From Nitrosovibrio sp. Nv4 (lineage in GTDB: Bacteria > Pseudomonadota > Gammaproteobacteria > Burkholderiales > Nitrosomonadaceae), in assembly GCF_900215485.1 (NCBI RefSeq), contig NZ_OCMZ01000001.1:1-64000 (forward strand): DNA of 64,000 bases, read 5' to 3'. Within the stretch, counting starts at the first letter, position 1. Each line of letters opens with the position of its first letter. Of the stretch, positions 44,301-53,918 are shown in pieces. The position numbers and the translations under genes are program-made. The notes under the pieces are model-generated. The model was given only the letters and a program-made list of their open reading frames with translations. It made no database searches and was not told the DNA's origin.

Positions 44301-45632
44301 TTACATGCTAAATGCATAGACTCCGCCCTTTCTGGTTTGCACCACCGCGAAACCGCTGGGAAGAGGCACCGGACGGGTAACGATGGCGCTCTCGTCGGTG
44401 GCGGATCGGGCAATAATGGCGCCGTTATCATTCCGGATGATGTTGACATACCCTTGGGAATCTCCCACTACTATGCGAGAATCTTGAATAAGCGGCGGAG
44501 ACAATCTGAGTCCATTGAGCAGATCTTGCGTCCAGATGCTGCTTCCATCCTTTTTATCGTAAGCCAGCATCGCGCCTCGATCCTCGCTTACGTAAAGGTA
44601 ATTTTTATCCATGGCCAAGCCGGCGTTGCTTGATACCTCGCGTGTCCATATCTGGTTACCGGTAGCAATTTCAAAGCAGGCCACACGTCCCTGATAAGCT
44701 ACGGCGCATACCTGCTGTTCATCCATCACCGGTAAACTGGTAATATCCGCGAGCCGCTCCAGTTCCGTCGGACCTCGCGGTCGCGCTACCGCTGCCTCCC
44801 AGGCGGCGTTGCCATTGGACATGTTTATCGCTACCAGCTTTCCCCCGGGAAAACCAGCGTACACCTTATCATCCGCGATCAAAACACCGGCAAAACTCCG
44901 CACCGTAAGCGATGGAGTGGCGCCCTGATAAATCCACTTGCGCTTGCCGTCTTTCGCGTCCAGGCAAAAAATTCTACCGTCTCCACTGCGAACCACTACC
45001 ATGCCGTTTGCAGCCTGCGGCGGACTTAATACCTCGCTGGATACCAACGCCGTCCATAAAGGGTCGCCAGTTTTCTCATCGAATGCCAGAACCTCACCTC
45101 TGAAGGTTCCAACCAGCAACATGCCCTCACCCCTGCCGATGCCGCCCGACAGTCGGTGCTTGGTATCGACAATGCCGAATTCCTTGCCTGATGCGGGATC
45201 AAAACGCACCATACGCCCATCCATGCCTGCCGCATACACCGCATCCGCGCCCAACACTGGCACAAATATGGCGGCCTGTCCTTCTTCAACCTCGTTCCGC
45301 CACAGTAGCCGGGCCGGAGGAATTACCGCCAATTGGGCAATCTGCTCGGGAGTCAGTTCAACACGTCCGCCACCGAACATATCGGTGACGCCCGACACGT
45401 CGATATCGGCCAGGCTGCGTGCCACATCGCGCACCATATCTACCATGCCTGCACATCCGGAGAGTATGAACGACGACGCCAGCAGCAAAGCATGCCGGCG
45501 AATCGAGCCGGCATTCCCGGGAATACCCTGGGTCGATCCGCCATGGGATTCGGCGCAGGGGGCTGCGGTCTCACGTGGAAGCAGGGATTTGTTCGGAGAC
45601 GCGGGCTTGCCTGCAGGCATGTTCCAATTCAC
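44301..45632 (-). CDS. bamB: Outer membrane protein assembly factor BamB
   Basis: Outer-membrane lipoprotein of the BAM complex that inserts beta-barrel proteins; eight-bladed beta-propeller of PQQ-like repeats, 443 aa. The lipobox FILSGC is at about residues 55-60, unusually far in, after an N-terminal stretch of about 45 residues that looks unlike signal sequence. The true start may be near RRHALLLASS, but no ATG, GTG or good ribosome site is there. Repeats with W and GxV/ Y-A-G patterns run from about residue 110 to the end. Between yfgM and der, as usual. Confidence 0.92.
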   Translation of the reverse strand: MNWNMPAGKPASPNKSLLPRETAAPCAESHGGSTQGIPGNAGSIRRHALLLASSFILSGCAGMVDMVRDVARSLADIDVSGVTDMFGGGRVELTPEQIAQLAVIPPARLLWRNEVEEGQAAIFVPVLGADAVYAAGMDGRMVRFDPASGKEFGIVDTKHRLSGGIGRGEGMLLVGTFRGEVLAFDEKTGDPLWTALVSSEVLSPPQAANGMVVVRSGDGRIFCLDAKDGKRKWIYQGATPSLTVRSFAGVLIADDKVYAGFPGGKLVAINMSNGNAAWEAAVARPRGPTELERLADITSLPVMDEQQVCAVAYQGRVACFEIATGNQIWTREVSSNAGLAMDKNYLYVSEDRGAMLAYDKKDGSSIWTQDLLNGLRLSPPLIQDSRIVVGDSQGYVNIIRNDNGAIIARSATDESAIVTRPVPLPSGFAVVQTRKGGVYAFSM

Positions 45633-45793
45633 AATGAAAGGAGACTACTGAGAAAGATTAGTGCGGTTAATGACCATTTTCAGCCATTCAGGCCCTGAGC
45701 AGGTCGGAATGTACAATCGCCCCAGCGCGCCGCCCTCGAGCGCCGAGCGGGGTATATTCGGCCTTCTCTATCGAAAATTCGTTAGCTGATGTT

Positions 45794-46420
45794 TCACAAG
45801 GCGTCCAGTTTTATTTGAACGATATTGTGATAGGTACCTTTCCCGCCCATCTTGGCGAGTGCCATTTGATAAGCAGCGCGCGCCTCTGTCACTTTGCCCG
45901 CAGCAGTCAGCACATCGCCCTTGAGATCGGCATACAGGCCGTCAAACGATTCGCCGTGTCTGGTTTCCAGCATGCGCAGCGCTTCATCATATTTCTTTTC
46001 ATCCAGCAATACCGCGGCCAGATGCAGACGAACGAGGTCTTTCAGTTCGTCTTCCTTCGAATTATCCAGCACCCACTGCAGACGGCCTTTTGCGGTTTGC
46101 AAATCCCCTGCATCAAGGCTGGCTCGGGCCGAAATCAGCGCTGCGCGTGAGGCGTAGCCGCTCCCGGAAAAACCTTCCATGAGCAGACCAGCGGCATCGC
46201 TGATCTTCTTGGGATCTCCACCTCCCTGGACCTGCAACAGCGAGTCATACAATTCCGCTGCCTGTTCGACCTGCTGTCTCTGGTAATAATTCCAGGCTTG
46301 AGTACCCCCTATACCGGTGACAAAAGCCGCTATAACGACAATCACCAGCGTGCCATATGTGCTCCACCAGGATTTCAGTTCCTCTATGTTTTCTTGCTCT
46401 TCCGGATTGTAGGCTGCCAT
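45794..46420 (-). CDS. yfgM: YfgM-like tetratricopeptide membrane protein
   Basis: Membrane-anchored periplasmic TPR protein, 208 aa. One membrane helix (about residues 23-43) follows the conserved cytoplasmic start YNPEEQENIEELKSWW; the rest is helical repeat. In E. coli YfgM is an ancillary SecYEG partner that works with PpiD in periplasmic folding; a ppiD gene is elsewhere in this window. Sits between hisS and bamB. Confidence 0.92.
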   Translation of the reverse strand: MAAYNPEEQENIEELKSWWSTYGTLVIVVIAAFVTGIGGTQAWNYYQRQQVEQAAELYDSLLQVQGGGDPKKISDAAGLLMEGFSGSGYASRAALISARASLDAGDLQTAKGRLQWVLDNSKEDELKDLVRLHLAAVLLDEKKYDEALRMLETRHGESFDGLYADLKGDVLTAAGKVTEARAAYQMALAKMGGKGTYHNIVQIKLDAL

Positions 46421-46448
46421 TTAGCTTCCCGATTAAAAATTTTCTGGT

Positions 46449-47714
46449 TCAGGTTCTTTTAAGCAGATCCGCTGCTTCCGCGAGCCCGACTCTCACTTGC
46501 TCTGCTGCTTCCCGCAAAGGCTTGATGCTTATCTCATCGGCTGCCGCTTCGTCGTCCCCGATGATGATGGCAAAGCGCGCCCCGCTCGCGTCAGCTTTCT
46601 TCATTTGTGCCTTGAAGCTGCCCTCACCGCAATGCAATATTGCCTTGAATCCCTCGTCCCGCAAGTGCCTCGCCGTTTTCCAGGCCAGGCCATCGGCAGC
46701 GTCACCCTGATGTATCACATAAACGTCGGGTACGGGACGCGTTACTTCGCTGGCATTTTCCGCCATCAGCGCCAGCACCCGCTCCACACCCAGAGCAAAA
46801 CCGCACGCCGGCGCAGCCTTTCCCCCGATCTGTTCCACCAATCCGTCATAACGTCCGCCCGCACATATTGTCCCCTGGGCGCCCAGCTTGTCGGTTATCC
46901 ATTCGAACACCGTGCGGTTGTAATAATCCAGTCCTCTCACCAGTCGCGGATTGATCTCGAAGTCTGTTCCCTGCGAGCGCAGGATCTCCTGGAGCTTCTC
47001 GAAATGGGCTAATGAATCCTCATCCAGATCGTCCATCAACCGTGGCGCGCCATCAATGATTTCCCTCATCTCGGCGTTCTTGCTGTCGAGTATTCGCAAC
47101 GGATTACTGTGCAATCGCCGCGAAGCATCATCATCGAGCCTGCCCAGATGCCGCTCCAGATATCCGATCAATCGAGCCCGGTGTACTGCCCGCGATTCGG
47201 CACTGCCAAGCGTGCCAATTTCCAGACGCACACCAGAAATACGCAATCTTTTCCACAATTCCGCACACATGACGATGAGTTCGGCATCGATATCCGGACC
47301 GACGTACCCAAGTGCTTCCACGCCCACCTGGTGGAATTGCCGGTAACGTCCTTTCTGCGGACGCTCATGACGGAACATGGGACCGGAATAGTACAGCCGT
47401 TGCGGACCCGCGTAGAGAAGATTGTGTTCCAGCACTGCGCGCACACAGGACGCGGTTCCCTCAGGGCGCAAGGTAAGGCTGTCGCCATTGAGATGATCGA
47501 GAAAGGTATACATCTCCTTCTCGACGATGTCTGTTACCGCACCGATGGAACGCACGAACAAGTCAGTCTGCTCGACAATTGGCATGCGAATGTTACGGTA
47601 ACCATAAGCCGCCATCCAATCCCGTACCACCTGCTCGAAGAATTCCCAAAGGTATATCTGTTCAGGCAGGATGTCGTTCATCCCGCGAATGGCTTGTATC
47701 CCTCTATTGGGCAT
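46449..47714 (-). CDS. hisS: Histidyl-tRNA synthetase
   Basis: Class II aminoacyl-tRNA synthetase, 421 aa. Motif 2 [22 protein letters not shown] region (only its centre is quoted: [14 protein letters not shown]), the histidine-specific motif [13 protein letters not shown] and AGGRYDGL are visible; the C-terminal anticodon-binding domain follows (about residue 325 on). The start at 47714 ([14 protein letters not shown]) matches the family; it lies inside the last codons of ispG, an 11-base overlap suggesting coupled translation. Confidence 0.96.
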   Translation of the reverse strand: MPNRGIQAIRGMNDILPEQIYLWEFFEQVVRDWMAAYGYRNIRMPIVEQTDLFVRSIGAVTDIVEKEMYTFLDHLNGDSLTLRPEGTASCVRAVLEHNLLYAGPQRLYYSGPMFRHERPQKGRYRQFHQVGVEALGYVGPDIDAELIVMCAELWKRLRISGVRLEIGTLGSAESRAVHRARLIGYLERHLGRLDDDASRRLHSNPLRILDSKNAEMREIIDGAPRLMDDLDEDSLAHFEKLQEILRSQGTDFEINPRLVRGLDYYNRTVFEWITDKLGAQGTICAGGRYDGLVEQIGGKAAPACGFALGVERVLALMAENASEVTRPVPDVYVIHQGDAADGLAWKTARHLRDEGFKAILHCGEGSFKAQMKKADASGARFAIIIGDDEAAADEISIKPLREAAEQVRVGLAEAADLLKRT

Positions 47715-48954
47715 TGACAGCTTTCTTCGGGTATTTCGCCTGCACATATTCATCGACGATCTGCCGGAACTCACCCGCAATATTGTCGCCTTTCAACGTT
47801 ACAGACTTCTGCCCGTCCACATAAACCGGCGCAACAGGTCTCTCTCCCGAACCAGGCAGACTGATGCCGATATTGGCATGCTTGCTTTCGCCGGGCCCGT
47901 TGACCACGCACCCCATCACAGCCAGTGTCATGTTTTCCACGCCATCGTATTCTTCGCGCCAAACGAGCATCTGGCTGCGAACGTAACCCTGGATGCTTTC
48001 CGCCAGTTCCTGGAAATAGGTGCTGGTGGTTCGACCGCAGCCCGGACAGGCCGCGACCAGCGGCACAAATGCGCGCAATCCCGTCGTTTGCAGAATCTCC
48101 TGCGCCACGATAACTTCACGCGAGCGGTCACCCCCTGGCTCGGGCGTAAGCGATATGCGTATTGTGTCGCCGATGCCTTCCAGAAGCAGCACCGACAATG
48201 CGGCGGTAGAGGCAACAATTCCCTTGGAGCCCATGCCCGCTTCGGTCAATCCCAGATGCAGCGCATAATCGCACCGGGCCGCCAGGTCGCGGTAGACGGA
48301 AATCAAGTCACGCACGCCACTTACTTTGCATGACAATATGATCCGGTCGCGGCCCAACCCAATCTCTTCCGCTCTTGCCGCACTTTCAAGCGCCGAGGTA
48401 ATCAACGCTTCGCGCATTACATGGGCCGCATCCTTCGGGTCGCTGGAACGCGCATTCTCATCCATCACTCGCGTCAGCAGTTCGGGATCAAGGCTGCCCC
48501 AGTTAACACCGATACGCACCGGTTTGCCATATTTGCAGGCTGTTTCGATCAGAATGGAAAATTGTTCGTCGCGTTTCCTGCCATGGCCCACATTACCCGG
48601 ATTGATACGGTATTTGGCCAGCGCCTTCGCACAATCAGGATAATCGGTCACCAGCTTATGACCATTGAAATGGAAATCGCCTATCAGGGGCACGTCACAC
48701 CCCATGTCGTCGAGGCGTGCCCGGATACCCGGCACTGCTTGCGCTGCTGCGGCGGTATTGACGGTAATGCGCACCAGTTCCGATCCCGCACGCGCAAGCT
48801 GCGCCACTTGTACCGCAGTGGCAACTTCATTTTCCGTATCGGTATTGGTCATGGATTGCACCACCACCGGCGCACCGCCGCCAACCTTGATGCCATCTAC
48901 GCGGACGCCCACGCTGTTTCGACGTTGTGGGAAAGTATTGGGAGACATAGTCAT
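47704..48954 (-). CDS. ispG: 4-hydroxy-3-methylbut-2-enyl diphosphate synthase (IspG/GcpE)
   Basis: Iron-sulfur enzyme of the non-mevalonate isoprenoid pathway converting MEcPP to HMBPP, 416 aa. The cluster Cys are visible in ACPGCGR (about residues 305-311) and [10 protein letters not shown] (about 349-358); the TIM-barrel N-terminus holds QSMTNTDTE. Feeds the hopanoid route that hpnD (elsewhere in the window) belongs to. 33 bases after rodZ and overlapping hisS. Confidence 0.97.
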   Translation of the reverse strand: MTMSPNTFPQRRNSVGVRVDGIKVGGGAPVVVQSMTNTDTENEVATAVQVAQLARAGSELVRITVNTAAAAQAVPGIRARLDDMGCDVPLIGDFHFNGHKLVTDYPDCAKALAKYRINPGNVGHGRKRDEQFSILIETACKYGKPVRIGVNWGSLDPELLTRVMDENARSSDPKDAAHVMREALITSALESAARAEEIGLGRDRIILSCKVSGVRDLISVYRDLAARCDYALHLGLTEAGMGSKGIVASTAALSVLLLEGIGDTIRISLTPEPGGDRSREVIVAQEILQTTGLRAFVPLVAACPGCGRTTSTYFQELAESIQGYVRSQMLVWREEYDGVENMTLAVMGCVVNGPGESKHANIGISLPGSGERPVAPVYVDGQKSVTLKGDNIAGEFRQIVDEYVQAKYPKKAVNAQ

Positions 48955-48987
48955 ATAAGAATAAAGAATATTGTAAATGTTGAGATT

Positions 48988-49956
48988 CTATTTGAGCGAC
49001 AAGCGCGCCGTTCCACCATAGGCATTGATGAAAGGCGCCAGATCCACCGGCTTGTTATTGTAGACCAGCTTGACTTCGGCGGCGTTGCCGATTGTCAGGG
49101 AGATTGGCGGTGTACCGTGCACGACTTGCTCGGTCCCGCGCGGGTTAACTCGGGAAAGAAGCAGCCTGCCCCTGCCGTCCCTGATTTCCGTCCACGATTC
49201 TCCTTCAAATATCAGATGAACACCGTTTTCTCCAATGACAGGACCCGGCGTCCCGGCAATATTTGCCGATCCAGGGTTCTCCGATCGGGGAGAAACCGCG
49301 CCCGGCGATCCAGGGATAATCTGCTGAACCGGGGGCGGGACAGAGAAGGGAATACTCTGCTGCTCAGGCGCGCCGTCTCCCATATCAGGCGACATTGCAT
49401 GGGGCTTACCGTTCGACATTGCGTCTGACGACTGAAGTTGTGGCAATGTCGCGGCTTGCTCACCCTCAATTCCGGCTTCGGCCTGCACGCTGGGCTGCTT
49501 TTCGACATTGGCCTCACTACCACGATAAATTTCATAAATCAGCAAAAGCAGCGCCAGAACTACGGCTCCACCAATAATCAGGTTGCGCTTTCCCATTTTC
49601 TGATTCGAGGGGAAGGGAATACCTTCGCTCGGATAGGAAATGGTTGGAGCGGGAGGGGGCGGAAGCACATCCTCCAACTGCCGCAACAACGGTGCCGAGT
49701 CGATCTGCAGCAGCTTGGCGTAATTCCGTACAAATCCGCGCAAAAACGTTCCACCCGCCACTTTGTCGTAATCATCCTCCTCCAACGCAACGACCTGCCG
49801 TACCGATAATCGCAACTGGCGCGCAACATCCTCGATACTTAAACCGCGCTCCAGCCGCGCATCCTGCAGCAACCGGCCCGGGCCGCGTTCTTTCTGGATT
49901 GGCGCTGGCGCTGCTTCTGCTCTACGACCGATGTCGTTGTTATCAGGGGCGTCCAT
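48988..49956 (-). CDS. rodZ: Cytoskeleton protein RodZ-like
   Basis: Links MreB to the membrane and sets rod shape, 322 aa. Order: low-complexity start, helix-turn-helix domain (about residues 28-95; LSIEDVARQLRLSVRQVVALE), a single membrane helix (about 128-146; LIIGGAVVLALLLLIYEIY), a Pro/Gln/Ser-rich linker, and the C-terminal DUF4115 beta domain (about 245-322). It precedes ispG as in E. coli. The gap to rlmN upstream is only 123 bases, so the pilF/pilW gene usually placed there is missing. Confidence 0.93.
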   Translation of the reverse strand: MDAPDNNDIGRRAEAAPAPIQKERGPGRLLQDARLERGLSIEDVARQLRLSVRQVVALEEDDYDKVAGGTFLRGFVRNYAKLLQIDSAPLLRQLEDVLPPPPAPTISYPSEGIPFPSNQKMGKRNLIIGGAVVLALLLLIYEIYRGSEANVEKQPSVQAEAGIEGEQAATLPQLQSSDAMSNGKPHAMSPDMGDGAPEQQSIPFSVPPPVQQIIPGSPGAVSPRSENPGSANIAGTPGPVIGENGVHLIFEGESWTEIRDGRGRLLLSRVNPRGTEQVVHGTPPISLTIGNAAEVKLVYNNKPVDLAPFINAYGGTARLSLK

Positions 49957-50079
49957 GACTCGAATCCGCCGTTGGGCAGCACCTGGTGCCTGCGTCGTGT
50001 GGCAAAATCGTCGCTATCACCACAGAGTGCGCGGGGTGCGCACTGCGCCTGAAGAAATCCATCTGCATCTGCATGTGTC

Positions 50080-51177
50080 TCATCTTGCCATTTCCATAAG
50101 CCCGCGGCTTGCCCGCCGGGTCTTATCATGCACTTTTCCCGCAAGCTGACCGCAAGCAGCGGCGATATCGTCTCCCCGCGTCTTGCGTACCGTTGTGATC
50201 AGTCCAGCCTGCATCAGCACGTCCCGAAAACAGCGTACAGCATCTGCCGACGAACGCCGGTAACCGGAATCGGGAAACGGATTAAAGGGGATCAGGTTGA
50301 ATTTGCAAGGGATGTGGCGTACCAATTTCACCAATTCTTGTGCATGAGCCACGCTGTCGTTGACACCATCCAGCATGACATACTCAAAAGTAATGAAGTC
50401 TCGCGGCGCCGATTCCAGATAACGTTCGCATGCCGCCAACAATTCCCTGATCGGATATTTCTTGTTGATCGGCACCAGCTGGTCGCGCAACGCATCGTTG
50501 GGCGCATGCAACGATACCGCCAGTGCGACCGGGCAGCGCTGGCGCAGACGGTCCATGGCGGGTACGAGACCCGAGGTACTAACCGTAACGCGCCGCCGCG
50601 ACAGGCCATAGGCATTATCGTCCAGCATGAGATCGAGCGCCGTCACCACATTCTCGAAATTGGCCAGCGGCTCGCCCATGCCCATCATCACCACATTCGT
50701 GATGGCGCGATCACGTCCGGACACGCCACCCGACGCTTCAGCCAGCGCTTTATTCGCCCACCATAACTGACCGATGATTTCCGCTACTGTCAGGTTCCGG
50801 TTAAACCCCTGCCTGCCGGTAGAGCAAAAAGTGCATGCCAGCGCGCAACCGACCTGGCTGGAAATACACAAGGTCCCACGGTTTGTTTCAGGTATGAAAA
50901 CTGTCTCGATACCGTTACCGGCACCCACTGACAATAGCCACTTACGGGTACCATCGGCAGCGGCATGATCGCCGATCACCTGCGGGGGCTCAATCACGGC
51001 GGTTGCGGAGAGCTTGTCCCGCAACCCTTTCGCCAGATCGCTCATCCCGGCGAAATCCGCCTCGCCGGATCGATGGATCCAGCGCAGCAATTGCTTGGCG
51101 CGAAACGGCTTCTCGCCGATTTCCATACAGAAACCCGCGAGGCTTTTCGCATCGAAATCGAGGAGATTAACGGTCAT
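50080..51177 (-). CDS. rlmN: 23S rRNA/tRNA adenine-C2 methyltransferase RlmN
   Basis: Radical-SAM enzyme that methylates A2503 of 23S rRNA and A37 of some tRNAs, 365 aa. The cluster motif [14 protein letters not shown] (about residues 111-124), MGMGEP and [11 protein letters not shown] are visible, with the catalytic Cys near the end in AACGQLAGK (about 344). Second gene of the ndk block, 19 bases after ndk. Confidence 0.97.
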   Translation of the reverse strand: MTVNLLDFDAKSLAGFCMEIGEKPFRAKQLLRWIHRSGEADFAGMSDLAKGLRDKLSATAVIEPPQVIGDHAAADGTRKWLLSVGAGNGIETVFIPETNRGTLCISSQVGCALACTFCSTGRQGFNRNLTVAEIIGQLWWANKALAEASGGVSGRDRAITNVVMMGMGEPLANFENVVTALDLMLDDNAYGLSRRRVTVSTSGLVPAMDRLRQRCPVALAVSLHAPNDALRDQLVPINKKYPIRELLAACERYLESAPRDFITFEYVMLDGVNDSVAHAQELVKLVRHIPCKFNLIPFNPFPDSGYRRSSADAVRCFRDVLMQAGLITTVRKTRGDDIAAACGQLAGKVHDKTRRASRGLMEMAR

Positions 51178-51196
51178 AAGTTGAGTCGTGGCCGGT

Positions 51197-51622
51197 CTAT
51201 CGAGAATAAATGTTCAATTCGGGAAAATAATAAGCAATCTCAACCGCCGCGGTCTCGGGTCCGTCGGAGCCGTGCACTGCGTTGGCGTCGATGCTGTCGG
51301 CGAAATCCGCACGGATAGTTCCTTTCTCGGCCTTTTGCGGATCTGTCGCGCCCATCAGCTCCCTGTTTTTTCTGATCGCGTCTTCGCCCTCGAGTACCTG
51401 CACCATGACTGGTCCGGAAATCATGAATTTCACCAGATCGTTAAAAAACGGCCTACTGCGATGCACTGCGTAAAAACCCTCGGCATCCGCCTGCGACAGC
51501 CATAACATCCGCGCCGCGATTATTTTCAATCCATTGCTCTCAAAACGGGAATAGATTTCTCCTATCACATTTTTTGCCACCGCATCAGGCTTGATGATAG
51601 ACAGAGTTCTCTCGACGGCCAT
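51197..51622 (-). CDS. ndk: Nucleoside diphosphate kinase
   Basis: Balances NTP pools by phosphate transfer through a phospho-histidine, 141 aa, the usual length. The catalytic His is in [10 protein letters not shown] (about residue 117); [11 protein letters not shown] opens the fold. The start at 51622 has GGAG six bases upstream; an open four-codon extension is ignored. The stretch behind it (51640-51834) holds its promoter and nothing else recognised. Confidence 0.97.
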   Translation of the reverse strand: MAVERTLSIIKPDAVAKNVIGEIYSRFESNGLKIIAARMLWLSQADAEGFYAVHRSRPFFNDLVKFMISGPVMVQVLEGEDAIRKNRELMGATDPQKAEKGTIRADFADSIDANAVHGSDGPETAAVEIAYYFPELNIYSR

Positions 51623-51834
51623 CAAATACTCCAAAAAATTAATAAATTAAACTTCATTTTACCAAAAATACCCGCTTCGAAGTCGGGAAATCGGAAAGGT
51701 TGACTGGTGATGATTCCGGTCTACGAAATAATATGACAAATAACATCTGAAACAGTCCCGGGAGACCGTTCAGAGGTAATTTGGTTCAAATCCGGTGTCT
51801 ACCGCTTCCGCTCTGAAGCTTCCGCCCTGAGCCA

Positions 51835-53916
51835 TCAATCCAGTTTCACCACCTGCGACCGTGTCGGCCATGAGCCGCGCCCGATCATCTTCGCGCCGTC
51901 AAAAACGACATAACTCTGGCGCCCATAATGCGGCAGCGGCCGTGTCACCGCAACGAGAGACGCGAGGTCACGTGCGGATACGATTGCGAGTGTCCCGCCA
52001 TTGGTCCGTCTCACCGTCCAGGCCTGCGCGGAGCCTTTGTTTCCCACCATCTCAGGCCGCTCAGGCAACTGATGCCGCGCAAGCCAGGCGTCGACCTGGT
52101 CCTGCAGGCCGATCACCAGTGTTGGCACAACCGGAGGACTGTCCGTCGCCGAGACCAGCTTGGGGGCACGATTTTGAATTTTTGTCGCGAGCGTTTCGGC
52201 TGCACCGCGCGCGTCTCCGCTTTCCGGAAGTAAAACGGTGGCCGCTGTCCGGTCTACCATTACTTGCCGCAGAATCGGCGGGGCCTCCTCGGGCATCAGA
52301 CGCCGGAACAACCGGAGGTCCGGATCAAGGGTCACCTTTAGCGGCTGAGCGCCTATATCAAGCATGAACGTCTGACGAGGCTTCTCAAGGTCAAGCGTAC
52401 GAAGCTCCTCGCCCTCGGCGGTATGGATTGCCACCGGCACATGCAACCGGTACGCGGGATCCCCTTGTTCAAGCGTGACTGTAACACGGTGATGGCCTGA
52501 GTCTGACTTCACAGGTTCGGCTTCCGCAATGCGAAGAACCGGTGCCCCCGCACGAGTGAGCCACTGGTCGAAAAACACGGTCAGATCCCGTCCGGATGCT
52601 GCTTCGAATGCGCGCTGCAAATCCGCCCATGAAGCAACGCGGAAGCGCTGCTCGCGCCAGAATGCATGAAGCGCGCGATCGAAGGTTTCGCGCCCGAGCA
52701 AATCGCGCAGCATGAGGAAAATCATTGCTGCCTTGTTATAGCCGACGATCTGCGTGGCCCCGTGCGTGCGTGAAGTGAAACTTGCAAGGGATGCGTCCTG
52801 TCCCGGAGAAAGCGCGGCAAAGTCGCGCAGCCAGCCCCGCCGCATATCCAGGGCTGCTTCGGGGCTTCCGCGCTCTTTGTAAGCGTAATCCGCCATGAAA
52901 GTGGTCAACCCCTCCGACCAGTTGCCTTTCGCATAATCGGGATATACCCCATTTCCCCACCAGTTATGCAGCACCTCATGGCCCAGCGAGGTGGAACGGA
53001 TAAACGGTAGCCGCAACACCTCTATCCCAAGGTAGGTGAGGGTCGGCATGCCAAAACCTGTCGGCGTCGGACTCGATACGACACTGAACTCCGTGAACGG
53101 ATACTCGCCGATCCAGGATTCATAAAGCTCGATATATCCTTTTACCGAATCTAGATAAGCAGGCGCAAGGTCGGCAATCTGCGGGTGGAAATAGGTTCTC
53201 AACTGGATCGACTTACCACCCGCGCCACGCATGGCACTTGTTTCGACAGCGTAGGGACCAGCCATGAGATCAATCCCACCCGTAGGGGACGGGAATTCAA
53301 AACGTGCACGGTATCCCTTGTCCGAATCGGATTCCTCCATCAATCGGCCTGGGACAATGCCGCGCTGCCCGGCTGGAAGCTCGATATTCACCTGATAGCT
53401 GGCCAGCTTTCCCGCGATGTACGGATACCAGCCGCTTGAATCAGGCAGAAAAGTACCGGCCTCGCCGCTTGCCGGCTCGTCCCGCCCCAGCGTCTGGGAA
53501 TGATCAAGCGACGCATCAAGCGCAGAGAGGTCTCCTTTCCAGTGAACCTCGATACGGCGCGGCAACTGCCCCTCGCCTGAAATCCCTGGAATTCCCCAGG
53601 CTCGCATCTTGCCCATGCTTGCGGCAGGTCCCAAACTGGTGCCATCAACACGCGCATGCATCACTCCAAAACGGCGCCCCAGCACAAGGGTCAGCTCTTC
53701 CGGTGTATTTGCCGTAATAACACTGCGTCCTTCGATGCTACGCGCGACGGGGTCAATATTCACGGTAATGTCATAGTGGATATCGGTGGTGTCCGTGCCC
53801 CTGGACGCGGCGTATGCGCCTGTTGTGGCGAGAATCGAGAGCAGAACACACGCGACGCCTCTCCATATATCCAGCGTACGCGATCCCATCGTAAGCCTCA
53901 TCATCCACCTCATCAT
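51835..53916 (-). CDS. M1-family-like periplasmic metallopeptidase
   Basis: Gluzincin-type zinc peptidase with a signal peptide (ending TGAYA), about 693 aa. The zinc site is complete: HEVLHNWWGN (about residue 310) with the third ligand Glu in NWSEGLT about 18 residues on. The M1 exopeptidase motif GxMEN is replaced by GFGMPTL, so the Glu that binds the substrate amino end is missing and a plain aminopeptidase role is doubtful. The last 200 residues match no domain I recognise. The start is uncertain (GTG 53922, ATG 53916, or ATG 53889 with GAGG upstream). Coupled to the ChaN-PDZ gene. Substrate unknown. Confidence 0.82.
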   Translation of the reverse strand: MMRWMMRLTMGSRTLDIWRGVACVLLSILATTGAYAASRGTDTTDIHYDITVNIDPVARSIEGRSVITANTPEELTLVLGRRFGVMHARVDGTSLGPAASMGKMRAWGIPGISGEGQLPRRIEVHWKGDLSALDASLDHSQTLGRDEPASGEAGTFLPDSSGWYPYIAGKLASYQVNIELPAGQRGIVPGRLMEESDSDKGYRARFEFPSPTGGIDLMAGPYAVETSAMRGAGGKSIQLRTYFHPQIADLAPAYLDSVKGYIELYESWIGEYPFTEFSVVSSPTPTGFGMPTLTYLGIEVLRLPFIRSTSLGHEVLHNWWGNGVYPDYAKGNWSEGLTTFMADYAYKERGSPEAALDMRRGWLRDFAALSPGQDASLASFTSRTHGATQIVGYNKAAMIFLMLRDLLGRETFDRALHAFWREQRFRVASWADLQRAFEAASGRDLTVFFDQWLTRAGAPVLRIAEAEPVKSDSGHHRVTVTLEQGDPAYRLHVPVAIHTAEGEELRTLDLEKPRQTFMLDIGAQPLKVTLDPDLRLFRRLMPEEAPPILRQVMVDRTAATVLLPESGDARGAAETLATKIQNRAPKLVSATDSPPVVPTLVIGLQDQVDAWLARHQLPERPEMVGNKGSAQAWTVRRTNGGTLAIVSARDLASLVAVTRPLPHYGRQSYVVFDGAKMIGRGSWPTRSQVVKLD

Positions 53917-53918
53917 TA

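Noticed and set aside
51740-51830. tRNA-like stretch containing GGTTCAAATCC
   Set aside because: No acceptor, D or anticodon arm can be folded around it; the T-stem is imperfect.
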